Below are positions 55,861 to 64,000 of a DNA stretch of 64,000 bases, piece by piece (the stretch's first letter is position 1; the number at the start of each line of letters is the position of its first letter). The stretch is from Lingula anatina (taxonomy: Eukaryota > Brachiopoda > Lingulata > Lingulida > Lingulidae). Location of the stretch: assembly GCF_001039355.2 (NCBI RefSeq), contig NW_019775491.1:62001-126000 (forward strand). The letters run 5' to 3'. The translations under genes and the position numbers were made by a program. A model generated the notes under the pieces. The model was not told where the DNA came from. It was given only the letters and a program-made list of their open reading frames with translations, and did not search any database.

Positions 55861-58552
55861 CGTTGCTGTTGTTGTTTTAAATTGATTTAAAATGTTAATC
55901 TCTTTACAGACATCATCGACCATTGTTTTCTGTACGTCTGACGCCGTCTCATGTCCTCTTGATTTTCATATCCAAAGGCGTTCTCGGGTAAAACCTGGCC
56001 TAACTTGAAGTGGCGACACACGAGCCGTCTTTCTAATACCTCCTCCCTGCCAGAACTTAACCACGGCTCACTAATCGCTTACTAATTATCTTAAAGATAC
56101 ACGGGAAAACACTACTTTACAAACCACCTCAAACATTACGTGCTACGAAGACGCATCTGCAGCTTTTGTCCGTCTATGCTCTCAACTTTCCAAGCTTTCG
56201 CAAATTGTTACTGAGGATATATACAAACGGTTTTATCGAAGCTGTATGGGCGAATAATCGTCAGTGTAAATAGAAAACAAAGATCGGATGATGACTGTTC
56301 AAATAAGACCGTACCAAATTCGTTACACAGCGTGTCAACACCGCCATAAAGTGACGCTTTTTAGATAACCTTCTGACACTAATAGCAAGAACAATATTAA
56401 GGAGCGTGGTAAGAAATATTTTGCTGGATTAATGAGATAATATAAAGTCTATATAAGCCTTGATTAGACTGTATGAGCTATCTTAAATGCATGAAGTGCA
56501 TGTCACCACTTGAATGACAAATCTTATTCTTAAAATGCCGATTATGGTTCAGAGCCGAGGTCAGCGTTGTTTTATCACCTGTAAGCAAGAACAAACATCC
56601 TCTGGCGAGTAGGTTACCTGTACCATACCAGCTATAGCCTGCAATATATAATGTACTGTCTGTGTGGGATCGAAGGACATCATTTTTAACGATCTAATTG
56701 CACAATGATTTTTTTCAGCAAAAAAAGTTTACGCCAAACAGTTGCTCACATCGATGGATGGCTGTCCGAAACTGCGACAAAGGAGATGCTTATATAAGCG
56801 CTCCACTACCATAACACTGCTTGCTTGCCATAACGGTCATACTAGCATCAGACCACTTCGTGGGCAACAGAGGTGCATGCTGTCCATATATTTTTTTACT
56901 GATATTTAATGAAACCACTTGCAATAATGTCACATAAAAGAAAAGGTTCAATTTGGTCTTAAGACAGCTTTTGGAAAGAATATGGGGCTATGTATGCGTG
57001 TTGTCATCAATACACAATTTGCTTCATAAAAAATCGCTGTGGTGTCGTTAAATTATTGCGCTGTTTTTTTCTTAATTCGGAATGAATTTTTCCATCTGAA
57101 ATTTTAAATGTTTTGTTTATTATATTTTGGATTTTTAAAGGATGAAAAGACCACAATAAGAACTATTGTAAGCACAATAACAGTTTGCAAAAATTCCCAA
57201 TCCAATTTTGTAATTGTGTTAGTTGGGATGTGTCGCAATCGGAATGTTGATGGGGAATATTGCCTCAAAACGATCTATGCTATACCTCTATCCCACCCAA
57301 AAGCAGTATCAAAGAGTATACAAATAAATAAATATGCTCATCAAAATGACATTTATATATATATATATATATTTCATTTAGTGTGATTTGCGTTCAAACA
57401 TAGACATCAACTTATAATTAAACAGGTTAACGTCTGATGTTTCAATACAATCAAATCATATATAAGCTGTGACATTGTTTTATACACTCAGTATATTTTT
57501 CGAGTAAGCAAAATAAGATATTAAGCCTGTAAATAAAAATACCGCTGAAAGAGGTTTATAGAAAGATGGAATAATTTGTTTTCCAAACTTGAAAACTTTT
57601 TAAAGCTTGAGCGCCCCGGTTGTTTTGCAGTCGGTGCGATGTGAGTAGAACGAACATACAACACTTTAAAAAAAATTCAGCGTCAGTGAATACATTCACT
57701 GATTGGCCTTGAATATTTATGAGTGTAAAGCAATTTTCTGTACTTTTTTTCTGGAAAAGATCCTTACAAAAACAGTGACGTAGCTTGAGGATAAGATTTC
57801 ATGTTTAACTCATTATTGAATGCCCTTAACTTTCATATCAAACCCATTACCCGCAATTATTGCAATTTGAACTGGATCATAAAACTACTTGACACCAGTT
57901 TACAGGTCCTCTGGAAGTGTGAAAATATTTTGATTAGACCACAGTTAACTTTCACGACAAACAAACACCATTTGTGTGCGTTCAGCAAGGTGCACAGTCG
58001 TTTACCTACTAAGTTATCGTTGGGTAATACTCTGAGTTAATTTCTTTCAATTACAATAAAAGTTCAGCACATTAAGGTTGAATAGTTTTGTTTTCTCTGG
58101 GACAACATATCTTGAATTCTTGAATAAGCATGACGTTGTGTGTCCCGCACTCTCGTATGTACAGTGCAGTCGGTCACTAATTGTTGTCAAGCTTCCATAG
58201 TGTGACTAAATGAGAGACACGGCGCCCATGGAAACCGATCTCAGGCAGTAGCCACACAGTCAGCAAGAGGCACCTGTCAGGAGACAATAGCAACTGGAAA
58301 GTGGTAATCTTAGTGGTAATTACAGTGACCAGTGTACGATGTCTATATAATATAACAACGAAACGACAGTTCTTTAATTCTCTAGGACACGAGCAGGAGT
58401 CTGACTGATACCAGACGAGCAGGATACAGGTACAGGATGTTTCCACCGTTTTACACGAATCTGGTTTCTGGACTTCAATGAAGACAATAGAATTTGAAAT
58501 CATACCATATTTATAAAGTGGGGCTGTGGTCCAGCGCCAAATGTGACCCATC
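54003..58552. other. noncoding upstream part of the repeated unit
   Basis: No gene is supported here. A GC-rich island (54,895-55,083) contains a minus-strand ORF, but the second copy has a 2-base insertion in it, so it is not conserved as coding. Simple repeats include the ATT/GTT tract and an (AT)n tract near 57,354-57,372. A TATAAA at 58,512-58,517 lies shortly before the start codon of the downstream gene. Confidence 0.65.
55801..55876. repeat. compound (ATT)n(GTT)n microsatellite
   Basis: About 9 ATT units run into about 16 GTT units, just after an N at 55,797. The equivalent site in the second copy is shorter (61,992-62,043) and lacks the roughly 25-base segment around the N, so this copy was probably stitched inside the repeat. 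Confidence 0.93.
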
Positions 58553-60224
58553 ATGTCTAGATTGGTGAAAACTTGGCAGAAACTATCTAACCAGCACGCT
58601 CACAATGAGGTAGTACTGGAGAGAACACTACAGAACTATGCCAGACAGAGACGGTACAGAATGGCCACAGTGAACCAGGAAGTGCTGGACACATGGCAAA
58701 CATTGAAAAATATCCATATATGTCCATCAGAAGACACGCGGCTGGCAAAAAAGTAGGTGGTTATTAGATTGATGGGTTTGATTAACATTGCAGTGCACTA
58801 GGCTAGCACCTTACGTCTATAAGATGGCGTTGAAGAAATTGTTAATTAACAAATCAATAGTGTTTGAGCGTGCTGAAATCACAGCATCTGTAGTTTGTTC
58901 GTTTGTCTTTCAAATTTTATTTTTTATATTTTGATTATATTGGATGGATTAAAAAAACATACCGAATTTAATTTCTGCTACTGTATTATATTATGAAGGT
59001 ATCACAGTTATTAACATTCTATCTGTGTTGTCAAATACTGACAATGAAAATTTGAGAAGACAATAAAAATACATGTGTAAGTAACTGTCCGTGATGTGAA
59101 AAAAAAAATTAAAAAAGTACAATGGATCTATCACCAGACGAATGAATTAGTTCAAAAGATCCACTCCGCTAATTCAACGAAATTTCATAATTCACGCATA
59201 TGGCATCGCACTTTTGGTCTTTTGAAATCAAAACCATTACAGGAATTGTACACAAGCTATAGAGTCTAAAAATAAATGTTCCTAAATTATCGTTACACTA
59301 ATTAGTGTAAACTAAAATTTAAAGGGTGATAACTGATTTATTAGTTTAAAAATTGGGACTTTTATACACTGTATCTGTCCAACACATTTCGACGATTCCA
59401 AAATTGTCCTTTTAATTTGTCAAACAGAAATGTATTATTTCATCTTTCTATGTCAATCTCTTCATTATAGGCACCTAGGTCAAGGGAATGAATCTCAAGA
59501 GGAAAAACTAAAGACCATCTTGCCGTTATTACGATCTAAAACATTTGAAAAGACTCAAAAAGAGCTGACTCTGGCACGGCAGCGGACGGAGATGGCACTG
59601 TACCTAAAGGGAGAAACTGAAGATCTCTCTTCATCTTACTTAGACTTGCCTCAAATAACTACATCAGAAAACTTCATTTTCGCCACCATTAAACCGAAGC
59701 AGCCTCCTAAAGCGGGGATAATTACAGACACGTCAGACTGGGGAAGTAGAGCGGGGTCTAGACTTAAAAAATGGACCTCACATGCGGATATACCGCAAGA
59801 CGGCAGAAAGCACCACGATGGCACACTCAGGAAATGGAGCTCAACTATCGCAATGCCGCTGGTTGCCGTGCCAGAGGTAAACGACGCCGACGAATCAACG
59901 CCCCCTTCGCCACAGCAAGAGACAGTGAAACTACCAAAGATTGTTAATATTGACCCTAAATTTCCACCAGTTAGGAGCAGGAATGAAAGTGTCATGAGTG
60001 ATATAATGAATAGAAAACGTAAGAGACGTCAAAAGTTACCGCCGCTGGAGCAGAGGATAAAAAAGTTTTATGACAATGTCGAGGAGTTTGTCACGCGTGA
60101 GGAAAGAGCGAAAAAGCGCAAAGAAGAGGAGGCAAGAAAGAAAAAATTGAAAGAGGAGGAAGAACTACGGAAACGATACAATTTATTCAACCCTATAATT
60201 TATGATAGCGACGACGACGGATAA
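58553..60224 (+). CDS. uncharacterised basic, coiled-coil-like protein, 2 exons
   Basis: Exon 1 (58,553-58,752) and exon 2 (59,471-60,224) join at phase 2 across a donor GTAGGT and an acceptor CATTATAG, giving 317 aa. The ATG is supported by an in-frame TGA at 58,544-58,546. The N-terminus (MSRLVKTWQKLSNQHAHNEV) and the following 60 residues look helical. Residues 69-110 are charged (SQEEKLKTILPLL; ELTLARQRTEMALYLKG). The middle is low in hydrophobics and Ser/Thr/Pro-rich. The C-terminal third has a basic stretch (NRKRKRRQKLPPLEQRIKKF) and a long Glu/Lys helix (residues about 275-305), ending NPIIYDSDDDG. No known domain, signal peptide or membrane span is visible. The basic clusters would suit a nuclear or cytoskeleton-linked protein, but that is only a guess. 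It lies inside the 6.27-kb repeated unit. Confidence 0.8.
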
Positions 60225-60274
60225 ACTATTTAACACCAGGACCTGCTTTAGTTATCATATCAGTCCAAAAAATN

Positions 60275-63200
60275 CTGGATATCCAAGGAGCTGACCAATC
60301 CACGCCGGTATATAGAAGAATTAATTTTTTTAAAAACAGAAAATAAAATCGATAGCAGAATTTATGCATTTAATATGGTAATTATTTATACACAAATTCC
60401 AAAATTGATTGGATTAACTCCGCTTTCACCGCATTTCCCCTTTAAAAATAACAATCTTGCATTTTTATTTATATATTTCAACGCATGCATAAGAATAGAG
60501 TACGGCCTAATACAATTTAATCTTTCAAAATTAGGAAAACAGCAATGCCATGCATCCAGTCGAGTAACGAACATGTTCAGTGAAAATATCCTTTATCTTG
60601 TCTTAATGTAAAATGTCCTAATAGAACTGACACCGCGGCTTTGCCCTGGGAATTTCCCACACTGTCACTTCTATATCGAGTATCTCTTGTTTGATAATGT
60701 ACCAAAACCTCACACCCAGGACCCCTTCGTGACTCTTCAGCTGAGAATACACTATCATATTTACAATAACGGTCACAAGAATTGTTTTAAACGTATTGTA
60801 CCTAGGCGGAATACTTTTTGGCTTCGTCACTCGGAATTTTTGTTTAAGCAATCAGGATACTGTAGTGCCTAGTTTGATTTTTCCCTCTTGTAATTTTTCT
60901 TTGTTCATATTGTCATAACTTCAGACCTTATGATCTTGAAAATGAAAAGATGATTTCTTTAATTATATTTCTTTATTTAAAAGACAAAATTTATATTGGA
61001 AACTCACACATAAAATAGTAAGATTAAGATTCGAGAAAAAAAGACAAAGACTTAAAGTAAAGCTTCCTTTTGGGTCAATGAAAATGTGCACCAATATGTA
61101 AAACTGTAACAAAGATTAAGTCTTAATGACATGACTGCTCGCTTCGTGTATACAGGTAAACACCTAGCGTTAAAACTATATCTCCCCGTCCCCAATCTGC
61201 GTTGCCATGAGCGCGGCAGGTCCCGTTCTTGCTGGGCGCTGTGTTGACAGCTTATGACTCATGTGTGGCCGGACTTAAAGCTACCGTAATGACAAGAACG
61301 TGCCACGTACTTGTATATAGCCACCTTAAGTTCTTTCAAAACACAGAGGGGATCACTCAACTTTTAAGGACGTAGTTCTTTCTACATAATTAAGTAATTT
61401 CACGAAAAAAAATCATCGAACTTTTCTGTGTTCCTCAGCAATTTTTTGGAACTAAGTGACCACCATCCTATCGATTTCTAAAATCAAAAAAAGTTTATTC
61501 TTCACCTAGCTAAAACCGTAAAAAAATATTACACTTTCCCTGCTTTTCACTTTCATCTAAATGTAGTTAAAAACGACCAAAATGAAATGATAACACGTGC
61601 TTTGGGATATTAATAAATATCGCAATCATCAGTACATACCAAATTAAACTATCTAAAAAGAAGATTTAAGACAATGAACGTCCGGTATGCTAACTCTTTG
61701 TTTCCCCACTTTCACTTCGAGATCAACTGGTTTTTTACTGTTTGGTTTTTACCATTTGATAAACTGTGAAGTCCATTTTATAAAGAGATTAGTTTGTCTT
61801 TATTTTTGTTTGCGATGGTTCGTTAATAATGTTTTGAAATGTCCGTTTTTAAATTTAAAAAGATAGAATCATAAATCCAATTAAATTGATTATGTTTTAT
61901 TCGAAAGACTGCTATTTAAAGACTATAATCCATACTTAGCAAATGATACAGCTGTTTTATTCAATTGCTTTTCTTTTCATAATGATAAGAAATTATTATT
62001 ATTATTATTACTATTATTATTATTGTTGTTGTTGTTGTTGTTTTAACTTGATTTAAAATTTTAATCTCTTTACAGACATCATCGACCGTTGTTTTCCGTA
62101 CGTCTGACGCCGTCTCACGTCCTCTTAATTTTCATATCCAAAGGCGTTCTCGGGTAAAACTTGGCCTAACTTGAAGTGGCGACACACGAGCCGTCTTTCT
62201 AATACCTCCTCCTTGCCAGAACTTAACCACGGCTCACTAATCGCTTACTAATTATCTCAAAGATACACGGGAAAACACTACTTTACAAACCACCTCAAAC
62301 ATTACGTGCTACGAAGACGCATCTGCAGCTTTTGTCCGTCTATGCTCTCAACTTTCCAAGCTTTCGCAAATTGTTACTGAGGATATATACAAACGGTTTT
62401 ATCGAAGCTGTATGGGCGAATAATCGTCAGTGTAAATAGAAAACAAAGATCGGATGATGACTGTTCAAATAAGACCTTACCAAATTCGTTACACAGCGTG
62501 TCAACACCGCCATAAAGTGACGCTTTTTAGATAACCTTCTGACACTAATAGCAAGAACAATATTAAGGAGCGTGGTAAGAAATATTTTGCTGGATTAATG
62601 TGATAATATAAAGTCTATATAAGCCTTGATTAGACTGTATGAGCTATCTTAAATGCATGAAGTGCATGTCACCACTTGAATGACAAATCTTATTCTTAAA
62701 ATGCCGATTATGGTTCAGAGCCGAGGTCAGCGTTGTTTTATCACCTGTAAGCAAGAACAAACATCCTCTGGCGAGTAGGTTACCTGTAGCATACCAGCAA
62801 TAGGCTGCAATATATAATGTACTGTCTGTGTGGGATCCAAGAACATCATTTTTTAACGATCAAATTGCACAATGATTTTTTTCAGCAAAGAAAATTTACG
62901 CCAAACAGCTCCTCACATCGATGGGTGGCTGTCCTAAACTGCGACAAAGGAGATACTTATATAAGCGCTCCACTACCACAACACTACCACAACACTGCCA
63001 CAACACTGCTTGCTTGCCATAACGGTCATACTAGCATATAAGACCAGCCCCACAGGTGCATGCTGTTAACATATTTTTTTACTGATCTTTAATAACCACA
63101 TGCCATTTATACAGAAAAAAGGTTCAATTTGGTTTTAAGACTTAGCTATTATGACGATATTTATGTTGTCATTAATGCATAATTTGCTTGATAGAAAATA

Positions 63201-64000
63201 TCAATCGCTGTGGTGTCGTTAAATTATGGCGCTGTCTTTCTTAATTCTGAATGAATTTTTCCATCTGAATTTGTAATTGTTTTGTTTATTATATTTTGCA
63301 TTTTTAAAGGACAAAAACACCACGATAGGGACTATTGTAAGCACAATAACAGTTTGCAAAAACTCCCAATCCAATTTTGTAATTGTGTTAGTTGGGATGT
63401 GTCGCATCGGAATGTTGATGGGGAATATTGCCTCAAAAGAAACTATGCTATACCTCTATCCCCACCCATAAGCAGTATCAAAGAGTATATAGAAAATAAG
63501 CTCATCAAAATGATCGATGTTAATATATATATATTGTAAATTTAGTGTGATTTGCGTTCAAACATAGACATCAACTTATAATTAAACAGGTTAACGTCTG
63601 ATGTCTGATGATGTTTCAATGCAATAAAATTATATATAAGCTGTGACATTGTTTTATACACTTAGTATGTTTTTTGAGTAAGCAAAATAAGATATTAAGC
63701 CTGTTAATAAAAATACCGTTGAAAGAGGTTTATGGAACTATGTAATAATTTGTTTACCAAACTTGAAAACTTTTTAAAGCTTGAGCGCCCCGGTTGTTTT
63801 GCAGTCGGTGCGTGGTGAGTAGAACGAACATACAACACTTTAAAAAAAAAAATTCACCGTCAATGAATACATTCAAGCTTTGTATATTTTTCTTTCACTG
63901 ATTGGCCTTGAATATTTATGAGTGTAAAGCAATTTTCTATACTTTTTTTTCTGGAAATGATCCTTACAAAAACAGTGACGTTGCTTGAGGATAAGATTTC
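60275..64000. repeat. second copy of the repeated unit, truncated by the window edge
   Basis: This begins after the N at 60,274 and matches 54,003-57,800 to the last base of the window, 72 bases shorter overall. Its ATT/GTT microsatellite (61,992-62,043) is shorter and unbroken. It has a small triplication near 62,975-63,008 (CACAACACTACCA type) where copy 1 has a single unit. The part that would carry the second copy of the two-exon gene lies beyond base 64,000. No gene is visible within this segment; an AATAAA at 60,342-60,347 could serve the gene ending at 60,224. Confidence 0.9.

Larger units (their letters stand above)
54003..60273. repeat. 6.27-kb repeated unit, complete copy
   Basis: The unit starts after an N at 54,002 and ends before an N at 60,274. 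Its first 3.8 kb (54,003-57,800) align along their whole length with 60,275-64,000, with about 1% substitutions in the best-conserved part and many small indels elsewhere. It carries about 4.5 kb of noncoding sequence, including an N at 55,797 inside an expanded ATT/GTT microsatellite (55,801-55,876), and then the two-exon gene at 58,553-60,224. No terminal repeats or transposase were seen, so it does not look like a mobile element. Confidence 0.9.

Noticed and set aside
55650-55923. Poly-Leu and poly-Thr/Ile ORFs containing X
   Set aside because: They are translations of the ATT/GTT microsatellite across an N.
58177-58554. 125-codon minus-strand ORF overlapping the start of the 317-aa gene
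   Set aside because: It is antisense to the promoter and first codon of a better supported gene and has no domain-like pattern.
54003-64000. The large repeat as a transposable element
   Set aside because: No terminal repeats, target duplication or transposase/reverse-transcriptase ORF; single-N junctions and the exact 25-base overlap point to assembly of two haplotypes.

Overview
This is an animal nuclear genome window. It is AT-rich, with spliced genes, GT-AG introns, abundant microsatellites and no operons. Gene content (TRAPPC13, TRIM23, an SLC10A3/5-type transporter, a DMRT3/dmrt93B-type factor) and the base composition suggest a marine invertebrate, possibly a lophotrochozoan. The species cannot be fixed from sequence alone.

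Layout. Bases 1-22,987 hold the 5' part of TRAPPC13 on the minus strand. Coding exon 2 runs off the left edge (1-132) and coding exon 1 is a 43-base piece at 22,945-22,987, so intron 1 is about 22.8 kb. A complete three-exon SLC10 transporter gene (12,843-19,091, plus strand) is nested inside that intron and itself carries a 553-bp MITE. TRIM23/ARD1 starts 224 bp from the TRAPPC13 start codon, head to head, and its ten coding exons (23,212-28,058) give a full-length 572-aa RING/B-box/ARF protein. The human orthologues are, from memory, also head-to-head neighbours, so this looks like an ancient bidirectional gene pair.

From 28 to 44.7 kb I see no convincing gene. A two-exon DMRT3/dmrt93B-type gene occupies 44,689-49,581 on the minus strand, encoding 419 aa with a complete DM domain and a DMA domain. 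Its wide gene-poor flanks are usual for a developmental regulator. Exon-like islands at 51.9-52.3 kb are unresolved.

From 54,003 to the right edge the sequence is a 6.27-kb unit present once completely (54,003-60,273) and a second time in part (60,275-64,000), both starting after single-N junctions. The unit carries a two-exon gene for an uncharacterised 317-aa basic, coiled-coil-like protein. The contig before the first N ends with the exact 25 bases that begin the second copy, so an uncollapsed second haplotype is more likely than a true tandem duplication. A similar unmerged contig overlap sits at the N at 32,932.

The genes are not an evident pathway. TRAPPC13 (vesicle tethering) and TRIM23 (ubiquitin ligase/ARF GTPase) may share promoter control. 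The SLC10 gene is a nested lodger.
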